A DNA stretch of 64,000 bases. It comes from Arsenicicoccus piscis (GTDB lineage Bacteria; Actinomycetota; Actinomycetes; Actinomycetales; Dermatophilaceae). A model generated the notes under the pieces. That model did no database searches and was not told the DNA's origin. It saw only the letters and a list, made by a program, of their open reading frames with translations. The stretch spans positions 558,001 to 622,000 of the forward strand of contig NZ_JAKZHV010000002.1 in assembly GCF_022568835.1 (NCBI RefSeq), in the 5' to 3' direction. Position numbers and translations under genes: made by a program. Positions 33,373 to 43,296 of this stretch are shown here, one piece after another (position 1 is the stretch's first letter; each line of letters begins with the position of its first letter).

Positions 33373-35808
33373 ATGAGTAGCGAGGTGTCACGACGAAGGG
33401 CAGTCAAGGTGAACACCACCGTGCTGGACCCGGCGACCCGAGGTCGCGCCCCTGCGCGCGCCCCCGCGCCCGGCCGGAAGGTGCCTGACGAGCCCCGCAA
33501 TCGGTCGGAGGCGGCGATCGGTGGCTCCACCGTGCCGTTCCGGATCGCCACGGCGGTCAGCCTGCTCTGCGTGCCGGTTGTCCTCGCCCTCGCCACCCGG
33601 GCCGAGCCCAGCACCCTGGTCGCCAACAACCTCTATCTCGGCGCCGTGCTCGTCCTGCTGCTGCTCACCCTCTTCATGCCGAACCGGGTGCTGCTCGTCC
33701 TGCGCACCGGCATGGCCGAGACTCCGGAGGCGCTGCTCACCGCGCCGCTGCTGCTGATCGGTCCACGCTGGGGCTACATCGCAGCCGTCGCGTTCCTCTG
33801 CGGGGTCGTGTCGCTGCGGATGGGCACCAAGCGCATCGACGTGCTGTTCAACATCGCGCAGGGGGCCCTGTCCGCCGCCGCCGCGCTCCTGGTCTACCTC
33901 GCCGTGCTCGGACCGAGCACCTCGGAGGTGACCATGCGCACCGCGCTGGCCGCCCTGCTCGCGGTCTTCGTGCAGGACGGCGTCTCCGAGGTGCTCACCG
34001 ACCTCGGTGTGTGGCTCGACGGCATGAACGCCTCGCTCCCCTCGCTCAACGAGATCTGGTGGCGTGCCTACGCGACCGTCTGCGGCGGCTGCGTCGCCAT
34101 CGGCGCGGCAGCCCTCGCGATCACCCGCCCCGAGCTCACCGTCGTCGCGGTCATCCTGATGACCGTCTCGGTCGGCCACCAGACCGCGCTCACCCTGGAG
34201 TCCAACCAGCGCTGGCTCGCCGAGGCGCTCTACGAGGCCTCGGAGCGGATCCGGTCCGCCACCACGGCCGACGAGGTGCGCCCGATCCTCACCTCGGCCC
34301 TGGACCGGTTGTGGCGACGCAAGGACTGGCGCTACTCCGCCACGGTCGTCCCCGAGAGCCGCGGCTCGATCGTCTTCCCCCTCGGCACCGGCTCCATCGT
34401 GCTGCCGCGGGTCCCCCGTGGTGTCGCCGGCCCCCAGCTGCAGCAGGCGACCGCCACGCTCGCCCGGCTCGCCGACGAGACCGAGCGGGCTCTCGGCTTC
34501 CAGCGCGAGCTGGAGCTGCGCGCGACGCGCGACGAGCTCACCGGGCTCGGCAACCGCCAGCGACTCTGGGACCACCTCGACGCGCGCCTCCCCCGCACGT
34601 CCCCCCGGCTGCCCCTCGGCGTCCTGTCCATCGACGTAGACCGGTTCAAGGCGATCAACGACACCTACGGTCACGCGATCGGGGACGGCCTGCTGCGCCT
34701 GCTCGCCCAGCGCCTGCGCAGCCTGCTCGGCGCCCAGGACGAGGCCGTGCGCATGAGCGGCGACGAGTTCGTCGCCGTCCGCCAGCGCGCCGGCGACCGG
34801 TGCGAGCTGCAGCGCTTCGCCGTGCGCCTCGCCGACGCGCTCAGCCAGCCCTACCAGGTCGAGGGCACCGTCCTGAAGATCTCGGTGTCCGTCGGGGTGG
34901 CCCGGGTCGACCACCCGACCCCGCGCCCGACCGTCCTCGCCGCGTCGGACGCCGCCCTGGCGCGCGCCAAGTCCGAGGGCCGCGGCACCGTCGTGCTCGC
35001 CACCGAGGAGATCATCGAGGCGGCCCGCAAGCGGCTGCGCCTCGAGGCAGACCTGCGCGACGCCATCGCCCAGGGCGAGTTCACCCTGCACTACCAGCCC
35101 ATCGTCGACACCGAGCACGGCTCGGTTGTCGCCGTCGAGGCGCTGCTGCGCTGGATCAAGGACGGCGAGGTGCAGATGCGCCCCGACGAGTTCGTCCCCT
35201 ACGCCGAGGAGACCGGCCTGATCTCCTCGATCGGCGAGTGGGCGCTGCGCGAGGGCTGCACGCAGGTGCGCGAGTGGAACGCCCGGCACCGCCCGCTCAA
35301 CCCGCTCCGCCTCTCGGTCAACGTCTCGACCGCCCACATCGCCCAGCCCAGCTTCTGCGACGACGTCGCCCGGCTGCTCGCCGAGACCGACTTCCCGCCC
35401 GAGCTGTTGATCATCGAGGTCACCGAGACCTTCGCCGGGCTCGACATCGACAAGTCCGCCGACATCGGCGCCGCGCTCCTGGCCCTCGGCGTCGACCTCT
35501 GGCTCGACGACTTCGGCACGGGCTACTCCTCGCTGGAGTACCTGCGCGCGCTGCCCGTCCAGGTGGTCAAGCTCGACCGCTCGTTCATCACCAGCCTCGG
35601 CAGCGACGCCACCACCCGCGAGTTCATCGCCTCGCTGGTGCAGCTGTGCCGCTCCATCGACCGCGAGCCCCTCGCCGAGGGCGTCGAGCGCCCCGAGCAG
35701 CGTGCCCTGCTGGCCGAGCTCGGCTGCACCCTGATGCAGGGCTACCACTTCGCCCGGCCCATGCCCCTGCACGAGCTCGACGCCTACGTCCGGGCCGCCT
35801 CCGCGTAG
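33373..35808 (+). CDS. Membrane-anchored GGDEF-EAL protein (cyclic di-GMP turnover)
   Basis: 811 residues. About seven hydrophobic segments in residues 50-275 form a membrane sensor region resembling MASE-type domains. A GGDEF domain follows, with the active loop reading RMSGDEFVAV near 462 (SGDEF, not GGDEF). The EAL domain keeps EALLRW near 589, the metal-binding NVSTAH and DDFGTGYSSLEYLR near 711, and the C-terminal GYHFARPMP. The phosphodiesterase half looks intact; the cyclase half has a variant motif that may still work. A GTG at 33409 is an alternative start. It is transcribed alone, divergent from rpsO. Confidence 0.88.
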   Translation: MSSEVSRRRAVKVNTTVLDPATRGRAPARAPAPGRKVPDEPRNRSEAAIGGSTVPFRIATAVSLLCVPVVLALATRAEPSTLVANNLYLGAVLVLLLLTLFMPNRVLLVLRTGMAETPEALLTAPLLLIGPRWGYIAAVAFLCGVVSLRMGTKRIDVLFNIAQGALSAAAALLVYLAVLGPSTSEVTMRTALAALLAVFVQDGVSEVLTDLGVWLDGMNASLPSLNEIWWRAYATVCGGCVAIGAAALAITRPELTVVAVILMTVSVGHQTALTLESNQRWLAEALYEASERIRSATTADEVRPILTSALDRLWRRKDWRYSATVVPESRGSIVFPLGTGSIVLPRVPRGVAGPQLQQATATLARLADETERALGFQRELELRATRDELTGLGNRQRLWDHLDARLPRTSPRLPLGVLSIDVDRFKAINDTYGHAIGDGLLRLLAQRLRSLLGAQDEAVRMSGDEFVAVRQRAGDRCELQRFAVRLADALSQPYQVEGTVLKISVSVGVARVDHPTPRPTVLAASDAALARAKSEGRGTVVLATEEIIEAARKRLRLEADLRDAIAQGEFTLHYQPIVDTEHGSVVAVEALLRWIKDGEVQMRPDEFVPYAEETGLISSIGEWALREGCTQVREWNARHRPLNPLRLSVNVSTAHIAQPSFCDDVARLLAETDFPPELLIIEVTETFAGLDIDKSADIGAALLALGVDLWLDDFGTGYSSLEYLRALPVQVVKLDRSFITSLGSDATTREFIASLVQLCRSIDREPLAEGVERPEQRALLAELGCTLMQGYHFARPMPLHELDAYVRAASA

Positions 35809-35831
35809 CCCACAACGGAGCGCCGGCGCCC

Positions 35832-36152
35832 GCGACCCCGCGCGCCCACGGGTTCGTGCGCGTATCCCCACCCCGCAAGCTCCAGGCATCCGGTAGACCA
35901 CCCGCCCTACCAGGTCATCCGCGCACCCTCCCGAGAGACACCCAAGAAACCGAGAGACGCCGCCCTCCCGACCCTGCGCACCACACGGGTTCGTGCGCGT
36001 ATCCCCACCCCGCAAGCTCCAGGCATCCGGTAGACCACCCGCCCTACCAGGTCATCCGCGCACCCTCCCGAGAGACACCCAAGAAACCGAGAGACGCCGC
36101 CCTCCCGACCCTGCGCACCACACGGGTTCGTGCGCGGATCCCCACCCCGCAC
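35832..36152. repeat. Tandem array of a 137-bp repeat (2 full copies plus partial)
   Basis: 35847-35983 and 35984-36120 are identical 137-bp units beginning CACGGGTTCGTGCGCG. A third, partial copy (36121 to about 36152) carries one substitution, and about 14 bases resembling a unit end precede the first. Each unit contains CGGTAGACC and a GGTAG...CTACC inverted pair when read on the minus strand. The array fills most of the 504-base gene-free gap (35809-36312) between the GGDEF-EAL gene and the end of lpd. No protein was recognised in it. Confidence 0.9.
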
Positions 36153-36197
36153 GGTCGCGGCAGCGGGACCCGACGCGCAAGGGAGGGCGAACGACAA

Positions 36198-36258
36198 CGG
36201 CCGGGATCGGTCCAGGGCCGTCAAGGAGCGTGCGACAGGCCCAGACCGATCCCGGCCG
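36198..36258. terminator. Long hairpin, bidirectional terminator candidate
   Basis: CGGCCGGGATCGGTC (36198-36212) and its exact complement (36244-36258) form a 15-bp stem, with an inner GGGCC/GGCCC stem in the 31-base loop. It lies 54 bases past the lpd stop and after the tandem repeats. Confidence 0.65.
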
Positions 36259-36312
36259 GTGTCGGTCGCCCGGAGCGGTGCGGCGCCGGGGACCCGACAG
36301 GGAGCGGGAGGA

Positions 36313-37710
36313 TCAGAAGTTGATCATGTGCCCGTCGATGCCGTGCAGCGCCTCCTTCACGGCCTCGCCCAGGGTGGGGTGCGCGAAGACGACGCGGGAG
36401 AGCTCGGTGGCGGTGAGGTCCCAGGTCTGCGCGGCGTTGAGGACGGGGAGCAGCTCGGTGACGTCGGGGCCGATCATGGCGGCGCCGAGGATCTCGTTGT
36501 GCTTGGCGTCGGCGATGACCTTGACGAAGCCGACCGCCTCGCCGAGGCCCTGCGCCTTGCCGTTGGCGCTGAACGGGAAGGTGGAGGTCTTGACGTCGTA
36601 GCCGGCGTCCTTGGCCTGCTGCTCGGACAACCCCATCGAGCCGATCTGCGGCTGGCAGTAGGTGGCGCGCGGGATGAAGGCGTAGTCGATCGGCATGGTC
36701 TCGGCGCCCGCGATGGTCTCGGCGGCGACGATGCCCATGGCCTCGGCGACGTGGGCGAGCATCATCTTGGCGGTGACGTCGCCGATCGCGTAGACGTTGG
36801 GGACGTTGGTGCGCATGAAGTCGTCGATGGCGATGGCACCGCGGTCGGTCAGCTGCACGCCGATCGTGTCGAGGCCGAAGCCCTCGGTGCGCGGCGCGAA
36901 GCCGATGGCGGAGAGCAGCCGGTCGGCCTCGAGCACCTTCTGCTCGCCACCCTTGGCGGGGCTGACGGTGACCTTGACGCCGGAGCCGGTGTCCTCGACG
37001 GACTCGACCTTGGTGCCGAGCAGGACGTTGACGCCGAGCTTCTTGTACTGCTTGGCGAGCTCCTTGGACACGTCGGCGTCCTCGGTGGGGACCATCCGGT
37101 CGAGGAACTCGACGATGGTGACGTCGACGCCGAAGTTCTTCATCACGTAGGCGAACTCGACGCCGATGGCACCCGAGCCGGCGATGATGATGCTCTTGGG
37201 GAGGGTGTCGTCGAGGATCTGCTCCTCGTAGGTCACGACGTTGTCGGACACCTCGACGCCGGGCAGCATGCGGGTGACCGAGCCGGTGGCGATGATGAGG
37301 TTGTCGAAGGTGATCTCCTGCGTGGAGCCGTCGTCCTTGGCGACACTCATCGACGTGGGGCTGGTGATCGTGCCCCAGCCGTCGATCTCGGTGATCTTGT
37401 TCTTCTTCATCAGGAAGTGGACACCCTTGACGATGCCCGCGGAGACCTGGCGGCTGCGCTTGTGGGTGGGACCGTAGGCCATCGTGGCCTCGCCCTCGAT
37501 GCCGAACTTCGCCTTCTCGTGCGTCAGCACATGGGACAGCTCGGCGTTACGCAGCAGCGCCTTGCTGGGGATGCACCCGACGTTGAGGCAGACACCACCC
37601 CAGTACTTCTTCTCCACGACGGCGACCTTCTTGCCGAGCTGTGCCGCCCGGATCGCCGCTACGTAACCACCCGGGCCGGCGCCCAGGACCACCACATCGA
37701 AGTCAGCCAT
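36313..37710 (-). CDS. lpd: Dihydrolipoyl dehydrogenase
   Basis: 465 residues from ATG 37710. [21 protein letters not shown] binds FAD; the redox disulfide is C41-LNVG-C46; [16 protein letters not shown] binds NAD; and the C-terminal [12 protein letters not shown] holds the catalytic His-Glu pair. It is the E3 subunit that reoxidises lipoyl groups of the pyruvate and 2-oxoglutarate dehydrogenase complexes (also the glycine cleavage system). Lone gene here, as in many actinobacteria. Confidence 0.96.
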   Translation of the reverse strand: MADFDVVVLGAGPGGYVAAIRAAQLGKKVAVVEKKYWGGVCLNVGCIPSKALLRNAELSHVLTHEKAKFGIEGEATMAYGPTHKRSRQVSAGIVKGVHFLMKKNKITEIDGWGTITSPTSMSVAKDDGSTQEITFDNLIIATGSVTRMLPGVEVSDNVVTYEEQILDDTLPKSIIIAGSGAIGVEFAYVMKNFGVDVTIVEFLDRMVPTEDADVSKELAKQYKKLGVNVLLGTKVESVEDTGSGVKVTVSPAKGGEQKVLEADRLLSAIGFAPRTEGFGLDTIGVQLTDRGAIAIDDFMRTNVPNVYAIGDVTAKMMLAHVAEAMGIVAAETIAGAETMPIDYAFIPRATYCQPQIGSMGLSEQQAKDAGYDVKTSTFPFSANGKAQGLGEAVGFVKVIADAKHNEILGAAMIGPDVTELLPVLNAAQTWDLTATELSRVVFAHPTLGEAVKEALHGIDGHMINF

Positions 37711-37856
37711 GACGACAAGCCTAATGGGTTCGGCACGCGAAGGAACTCTGGTCACGATCCGGGCACAGGCAGGCGCCCCGACGGAGAGAACGGGCCCGGG
37801 AGGGCTACGGTCCGCCTTGTCCCTCTCAGTCCGCTCACCGTCCCACGAGGCCCGCC

Positions 37857-40121
37857 ATGGCTGTCACCGATGACACCGTCCGCAAGCTCAGAACCGATCC
37901 CGACCGCCCACCGGTCGCCGTCGAGGAACCACCGACTAGCAGCACCGTCGACAAGGCGGTCTTCGCGCTGATCGCGATCGTGGCCGCCGTCGCCTGGGCG
38001 ATGGTGGCGTTCGTGCGGGGCGAGCACGTCAACGCCGTGTGGCTCGTGCTCGCGGCCGTCGGCTCCTACATCATCGCGCTGCGCTTCTACGCGCGCCTGG
38101 TCGAGTACAAGCTGCTCGTCCCCCGCGACACCCGCGCCACCCCGGCGGAGGAGTTCTCGAACGGCAAGGACTTCATGCCGACCGACCGGCGCGTGCTGTT
38201 CGGTCACCACTTCGCCGCCATCGCCGGCGCCGGCCCGCTCGTCGGCCCGATCCTCGCCGCGCAGATGGGCTACCTGCCCGGCACGCTGTGGATCATCCTC
38301 GGCGTGATCTTCGCCGGCGCGGTCCAGGACTACATGGTCCTACACCTGTCGATCCGCCGTCGCGGCCGCAGCCTCGGCCAGATGGCCCGCGACGAGCTCG
38401 GCCCGATCGGTGGCTGGGCCGCCATCCTCGGCGTGCTGTCGATCATGATCATCATCATCGCGGTCCTCGGCATCGTGGTCATCGGTGCGCTCGCGGAGTC
38501 CCCGTGGGGGGTCTACTCCATCGCGATGACGATCCCGATCGCGCTGTTCATGGGCGTCTACCTGCGGTTCCTGCGACCGGGCAAGGTCACCGAGGTCTCG
38601 GTCATCGGTGTGGCCCTGCTGCTGTTCGCGGTCATCTCCGGCAACTGGGTGGGCCACTCCGCGTGGGGCGCCGAGCTGTTCACCCTCTCCCCCAAGGCGC
38701 TGGCGCTGTGGCTGTGCGCCTACGGCTTCGCCGCCTCGGTGCTGCCCGTGTGGCTGCTGCTCGCCCCGCGCGACTACCTGTCGACGTTCATGAAGGTCGG
38801 CACGATCATCGTGCTCGCGCTCGGCATCCTCATCACCGCGCCGACCGTGCAGATGCCGGCCCTGACGCAGTTCGGGCGCGACGGCACCGGCCCGGCCTTC
38901 GCCGGCCAGCTGTTCCCGTTCCTGTTCATCACCATCGCCTGCGGAGCCATCTCGGGGTTCCACGCGCTGATCTCCTCGGGGACCACCCCGAAGCTGATCG
39001 AGAAGGAGTCGCAGGCGCGCATCATCGGCTACGGCGGCATGCTCACCGAGTCGTTCGTCGCGATCATGGCGCTGGTCACCGCGTGCATCCTCGACCAGCA
39101 CCTCTACTTCATCATGAACGCCCCGAAGGCCCTCACCGGCGGCACCCCCGAGAACGCCGTGGCGTGGGCCAACAAGCTCCCGCTCACGCTGCCCAACGGT
39201 GACCCCGTGCCGCCGCAGACCGCGGACTTCATCGCCAACGCCGCGACCTCGGTCGGTGAGAAGTCGATCGTCTCGCGCACCGGTGGCGCCCCGACGCTCG
39301 CGTTCGGCATGTCCGAGGTGATGTCCTTCTTCGGCGGCGCGTCGATGAAGGCGTTCTGGTACCACTTCGCCGTGATGTTCGAGGCACTGTTCATCCTCAC
39401 CACGATCGACGCCGGCACCCGGGTCGCGCGCTTCATGTTCTCCGACGCGATCGGCAACATCCCCGGTCTCGGCCGGTTCAAGGACCCGTCCTGGCGCGTC
39501 GGCGCGTGGGTCTGCTCGGCGATCGTCGTCCTCGGCTGGGGCTCCATCCTGGTCATGGGCGTCACCGACCCGCTGGGCGGCATCAACACGCTGTTCCCGC
39601 TGTTCGGCATCGCCAACCAGCTGCTCGCCTGCATCGCGCTCACGGTGGTCTTCACGGTCGTGATCAAGCAGGGCAAGACCCGCTGGGCCTGGATCCCGGG
39701 CATCCCGCTGGCGTGGCTGCTCACGGTGACCCTGACCGCGTCCTTCCAGAAGATCTTCTCCAGCGTCCCCGCCATCGGCTACTGGGCCAACCACAACAAG
39801 TACGTCGCGGGCAAGGAGGCCGGCAAGATCATCGCCCCCGCCAAGACCATGGGCGAGATGGACGCCGTCATCCGCAACACCACCATCCAGACGATCCTGT
39901 CGGTGCTGTTCGCGGTGCTGGTCATCATCGTGGTCCTCGCGGCGCTCGCCGTCGTGGCCAAGGCGCTGCGCCTCGGTGGCCTGCCCACCTCGGAGAGCGA
40001 GGACGTCCCCAGCCGGATCTTCGCGCCGAGCGGCTTCGTTCCCACCGCCGCCGAGAAGGAGGTCCTGGCCGAGTGGAAGGAAGCCGGACTCGACCCGTCG
40101 CCGCAGGGCGTGCACCGCTGA
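37857..40121 (+). CDS. cstA: Carbon starvation protein CstA family transporter
   Basis: 754 residues with about 16-18 membrane segments. [34 protein letters not shown] near residues 110-140 is the CstA signature, followed by [30 protein letters not shown] and [10 protein letters not shown]. Members take up peptides or pyruvate; which applies here is not known. It is coupled to the small gene downstream (stop and start share one base). Confidence 0.92.
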   Translation: MAVTDDTVRKLRTDPDRPPVAVEEPPTSSTVDKAVFALIAIVAAVAWAMVAFVRGEHVNAVWLVLAAVGSYIIALRFYARLVEYKLLVPRDTRATPAEEFSNGKDFMPTDRRVLFGHHFAAIAGAGPLVGPILAAQMGYLPGTLWIILGVIFAGAVQDYMVLHLSIRRRGRSLGQMARDELGPIGGWAAILGVLSIMIIIIAVLGIVVIGALAESPWGVYSIAMTIPIALFMGVYLRFLRPGKVTEVSVIGVALLLFAVISGNWVGHSAWGAELFTLSPKALALWLCAYGFAASVLPVWLLLAPRDYLSTFMKVGTIIVLALGILITAPTVQMPALTQFGRDGTGPAFAGQLFPFLFITIACGAISGFHALISSGTTPKLIEKESQARIIGYGGMLTESFVAIMALVTACILDQHLYFIMNAPKALTGGTPENAVAWANKLPLTLPNGDPVPPQTADFIANAATSVGEKSIVSRTGGAPTLAFGMSEVMSFFGGASMKAFWYHFAVMFEALFILTTIDAGTRVARFMFSDAIGNIPGLGRFKDPSWRVGAWVCSAIVVLGWGSILVMGVTDPLGGINTLFPLFGIANQLLACIALTVVFTVVIKQGKTRWAWIPGIPLAWLLTVTLTASFQKIFSSVPAIGYWANHNKYVAGKEAGKIIAPAKTMGEMDAVIRNTTIQTILSVLFAVLVIIVVLAALAVVAKALRLGGLPTSESEDVPSRIFAPSGFVPTAAEKEVLAEWKEAGLDPSPQGVHR

Positions 40122-40345
40122 TGGTCCGCTCGGTCGGCTCCACGTCGGGCGCCGCGTCCGGTCTGCTCAAGGCCGGCCGCGCCGTCCGGTGGTACTGGCG
40201 CGGCATCACCGGTGCCGACGCCTACGAGCGCTACGCGGAGCACCTGCGTCGCGAGCACCCGGACCGGCCGGTGCCGTCGGAGAAGGAGTTCTGGAAGGCG
40301 AAGTACGCCGACCAGGAGCGCAACCCGACGACGCGCTGCTGCTGA
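40121..40345 (+). CDS. YbdD/YjiX family small protein
   Basis: 74 residues. The core WYWRGITGADAYERYAEHLRREHPDRP and PSEKEFWKAKYADQE match the YbdD/YjiX (DUF466) family that nearly always follows cstA. Recent work on CstA/BtsT systems treats it as a partner needed for transport. The ATG shares its A with the cstA TGA, and a strong hairpin follows, closing the two-gene operon. Confidence 0.9.
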   Translation: MVRSVGSTSGAASGLLKAGRAVRWYWRGITGADAYERYAEHLRREHPDRPVPSEKEFWKAKYADQERNPTTRCC

Positions 40346-40354
40346 CCACCTCGT

Positions 40355-40390
40355 AGACCGGCCCCGCCCCTCCCCGGGCGGGGCCGGTCT
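40355..40390 (+). terminator. Intrinsic-type hairpin terminator after cstA-ybdD
   Basis: AGACCGGCCCCGCCC and GGGCGGGGCCGGTCT form a 15-bp perfect stem with a 6-base loop, 10 bases beyond the ybdD stop. Only a short T-containing run follows, as usual in high-GC genomes. Confidence 0.8.
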
Positions 40391-40528
40391 CGCTGTGTGC
40401 GGGGGGTTCGCTGCGACGCCGTGTGAGCACGCAGCGCAGCCACCCTCCTCCGATCGGCGCAAAACGAGGACCCCTTCGAGCAGCGTCTGCAGGGCAGGTC
40501 TACGCTGGTCACCAGGGGGTAGAGCATC

Positions 40529-41506
40529 ATGAATTCTTGGTCTGACGTCGTCATCGGGGTGCCCACCTATCGGCGGCCGGCGCTGCTGCGTGCGCTGCTG
40601 GAGAGCCTGGCGCCCGAGGCCGGTCCGCATCCCGTGACGGTGGTGGTGGCGGACAACGACGGTGACCCGGCCATCGCGGCCCTGGTCGCCGAGCTCGCGG
40701 ACGAGCTCCGGCTCGACCTGCACTACCGCGCGGTGACCGAGCGCGGCATCTCCCAGGTGCGCAACCAGCTGATCCGCACGGCCACCGAGCTGGTGCCGAC
40801 GTGGCGCTGGCTGGTGATGTACGACGACGACGGGACCCTCACGCCCGGCTGCCTCGAGCGGCTGCTCAGCCAGGGCGAGCAGATCGGCGCCGACATCGTC
40901 GGCGGCCGGGTGCTGCACGGGGTCGGCGAGCACGACCGGGCCATCGCGCGCGCCTACATGGCGGCGAGCCTGCGTCCGCGGGCCAACGGCCTGGTCGACA
41001 TGATCAACGGCGCCCAGAACACCGCCCTCGGGCGACGGGTCGTCGACCTCGTCGGCGACCCGTGGTATCCCGACGACCACGGCCTCTCCGGCGGCGAGGA
41101 CTACGCCTTCTTCGCCCGCGCCAAGGCGCTCGGCGCGCGCTTCGGCTGGGTCGACGACGCGGCGGTCAACGAGCCGATCCCCGCCGCCCGGCTCACCGAC
41201 CGTGCGGTCCTGCACCGGGCCTTCGTCGAGAACGCCGCCAACGCCCTCACCGACTGCCAGCTGCACGGCCGCGGCGCTGCCGTGCAGCACCTGCTCGGCG
41301 ACCTGCGCTGGCCGTTCGTGCACCTGGTCAGCGGGCTGCGGCACCACGACCACGACGTCATGGCCGACAGCATGGTCGGCATCGTCGGGCTCGCCGGACG
41401 CGCCACCGGGCTGGCCGGCGGTCGGTTCGAGCCCTACCGCGAGTGCTCGATCGTCACCGCACGACCCAGTAGCGCTCCGTCGACGGCAGGCCCCCTGGCT
41501 CACTGA
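40529..41506 (+). CDS. Family 2 glycosyltransferase
   Basis: 325 residues. VVIGVPTYRRPALLRALLESL at the N-terminus, VVVADNDGDP (nucleotide-sugar binding), MYDDDGTLTPGCLERLL (DxD-type metal site near 100) and SGGEDYAFFARAKALGARFGWVDDA (the ED motif region) mark a GT-A fold GT2 enzyme. It probably adds a sugar to a cell-surface polymer. Its 3' end overlaps the convergent PIG-L deacetylase gene by 53 bases. A two-gene glycan module is plausible but unproven. Confidence 0.85.
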   Translation: MNSWSDVVIGVPTYRRPALLRALLESLAPEAGPHPVTVVVADNDGDPAIAALVAELADELRLDLHYRAVTERGISQVRNQLIRTATELVPTWRWLVMYDDDGTLTPGCLERLLSQGEQIGADIVGGRVLHGVGEHDRAIARAYMAASLRPRANGLVDMINGAQNTALGRRVVDLVGDPWYPDDHGLSGGEDYAFFARAKALGARFGWVDDAAVNEPIPAARLTDRAVLHRAFVENAANALTDCQLHGRGAAVQHLLGDLRWPFVHLVSGLRHHDHDVMADSMVGIVGLAGRATGLAGGRFEPYRECSIVTARPSSAPSTAGPLAH

Positions 41507-42443
41507 GCGGCGGCTGCCCGTCGGTCAGCAGGGGCACCTGGCTGGCGTAGGCCGCGACGCGAGCCGCCTTGGCCCGCCGGTCGATCCCCAGCTCGCAGCG
41601 CCGCGCCTGCGCGCCGAGACGCTCCAGCAGCGCGGTCACGCTCTGGTCGCCGCGCCCGCCGAAGCGATACGGCACCTCCTCGTAGAACGCCACGCGCACC
41701 CCCTCGTGCGGCGAGCCCAGCAACGCCGTCGCCACCGTGTCGCGCACCCACACGTGGTCGCCGTTGGCCGACGGACCCCAGCTCGGGGTGGGCTGCCGCA
41801 GCACCACCCGCTCGGCCGTGCGGGCTGCCTTGCCGGCCACCCGTCGGCCCACCCGACCAGCCACCCGACCAGCCACGCGCGCGCCGCGGCGGGCCGTGGC
41901 GACCAGTCGGTCTACGAGGGTGGGGGTGGGGTGTTGCTGGGCCTGGGGCTGCACCTCGGGAGCGCTCTCGCCGGACGTCGCGGCAGCCGGCGGCACGGCC
42001 GCGCCCGCGCCGGCGGGCAGCAGCACCAGCGCGTCCGGGTGCGCGGCCACCCAGTCCTCGACCCACCGGGCCAGCCGCTCGCTGTCGCCGGGCGAGCGCT
42101 CGCCCGGGACGTACTGGCTGTCCAGCAGGTCGAGCCGGTGCCGCCGGTGCGGCGTGCCGGCGAAGGCCAGCTCGTCCTCGAGGAGCCGGGCGGTCATCGC
42201 CTCGTCGGAGTCGGCGAAACCGGCCTGCTCGTCCCAGGGCTGCGACTCGGCGACCGCGGGGCGGCCGGTGCAGACCGTCAGGACGTCGATGGCGCCCGTC
42301 GCGTCCGGGCCGTCCGGGCCATGCGGGCCGTCCGGGCGGCCGACGAAGGCCTCCGCAGACAGCACGACGTCGTCCAGGTGCGGCGAGATGGCCAGCACCG
42401 GGCGACGAGAGGTGAGGACCTCACGGGCGGTCTGGGCTGCCAC
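41454..42443 (-). CDS. PIG-L family deacetylase
   Basis: 329 residues from GTG 42443. LAISPHLDDVVLSAEAF near residue 20 has the zinc-binding HxxDD motif, and NGDHVWVRDTVATALLG near 215 supplies the third ligand. PIG-L/LmbE enzymes remove N-acetyl groups from sugars such as GlcNAc-inositol. Between the halves is an insert of about 60 residues: Pro/Gln-rich, then an Ala/Gly/Arg/Val repeat (VAGRVAGRVGRRVAGK). It sits 13 bases after ndk and may be the last gene of the ileS operon. Confidence 0.8.
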   Translation of the reverse strand: MAAQTAREVLTSRRPVLAISPHLDDVVLSAEAFVGRPDGPHGPDGPDATGAIDVLTVCTGRPAVAESQPWDEQAGFADSDEAMTARLLEDELAFAGTPHRRHRLDLLDSQYVPGERSPGDSERLARWVEDWVAAHPDALVLLPAGAGAAVPPAAATSGESAPEVQPQAQQHPTPTLVDRLVATARRGARVAGRVAGRVGRRVAGKAARTAERVVLRQPTPSWGPSANGDHVWVRDTVATALLGSPHEGVRVAFYEEVPYRFGGRGDQSVTALLERLGAQARRCELGIDRRAKAARVAAYASQVPLLTDGQPPLSEPGGLPSTERYWVVR

Positions 42444-42456
42444 GGGTCGACCCGCT

Positions 42457-42882
42457 CTACAGCTCGGGGAACCAGATCGCGAGCTCGCGCTCGGCCGACT
42501 CCGGGGAGTCCGACCCGTGCACGATGTTGGCCTGGACGGCGAGCCCCCAGTCGCGACCCAGGTCACCGCGGATCGAGCCGGGCGCGGCCTTGGTCGGGTC
42601 GGTGGCGCCCGCGAGGGAGCGGAAGCCCTCGATGCAGCGCTCGCCCTCGATGGCGACCGCGACGACCCGACCGGAGCACATGAACTCCACGAGCGGTCCG
42701 AAGAACGGCTTGCCCTCGTGCTCGGCGTAGTGCCGGTGCAGCATGTCGGTCGTCGGCGTGAGGATCTGCAGCGCGACCAGGCGGTAGCCCTTGGCCTCGA
42801 TGCGGCGCAGCACCTCTCCGGTGAGGCCGCGCGAGTAGCCGTCGGGCTTGACGAGGACCAGCGAGCGTTCGGTAGCAGTCAT
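42457..42882 (-). CDS. ndk: Nucleoside diphosphate kinase
   Basis: 141 residues. ERSLVLVKPDGYSRGL opens the fold; the phospho-accepting His122 is in NIVHGSDSPESAERE; the C-terminus is ELAIWFPEL. It balances nucleoside triphosphates using ATP. The order folC-DUF4233-ndk is conserved in actinobacteria. Confidence 0.97.
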   Translation of the reverse strand: MTATERSLVLVKPDGYSRGLTGEVLRRIEAKGYRLVALQILTPTTDMLHRHYAEHEGKPFFGPLVEFMCSGRVVAVAIEGERCIEGFRSLAGATDPTKAAPGSIRGDLGRDWGLAVQANIVHGSDSPESAERELAIWFPEL

Positions 42883-42891
42883 GGTGCCAGC

Positions 42892-43296
42892 CTATCGGGG
42901 GGCCGGCGGCTCGGTCCGGCGGTCCCCACGTTCGGCGAGGTCGTCGATCCGTCGGCCCTGGAACATCGCGGTGAGCCAGAGGCTGCCGAAGATGATGACC
43001 ACCCCGAGCATCATCGGCACGACCAGCGCGTAGGTCAGGCCGAGCAGCTGCACGACCCAGCCGAGCGTCACGCCCCACGGCCGCCGCAGCGTCCCGGCCG
43101 CGACCAGCGCCAGGACCGCGAGCGCGATGCCGAGCCACAGCCAGGTCATCGCCATCTGGTGCCCTTCGGCGGCGGCGATCCCCCGGGCGAGGGTGGCGGC
43201 GAACAGGATGATGATCGACTCGGAGCCGACGACCGCCGCCAGCATGATGCGGGTCAGCCGGCGCGGCACGCCGTAGACCAGGAGGCCTGGCGTCAT
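42892..43296 (-). CDS. DUF4233 family membrane protein
   Basis: 134 residues with four hydrophobic segments (RIMLAAVVGSESIIILFAATL; MTWLWLGIALAVLALVAAG; VVQLLGLTYALVVPMMLGVV; IIFGSLWLTAMF). This matches the DUF4233 family found beside folC in actinobacteria; function unknown. The start overlaps the end of folC (ATGA-type), and a charged Arg/Pro-rich tail follows the last helix. Confidence 0.85.
   Translation of the reverse strand: MTPGLLVYGVPRRLTRIMLAAVVGSESIIILFAATLARGIAAAEGHQMAMTWLWLGIALAVLALVAAGTLRRPWGVTLGWVVQLLGLTYALVVPMMLGVVIIFGSLWLTAMFQGRRIDDLAERGDRRTEPPAPR

Noticed and set aside
35832..36152. CRISPR array
   Set aside because: The 137-bp units are contiguous identical tandem repeats with no variable spacers and no cas genes.
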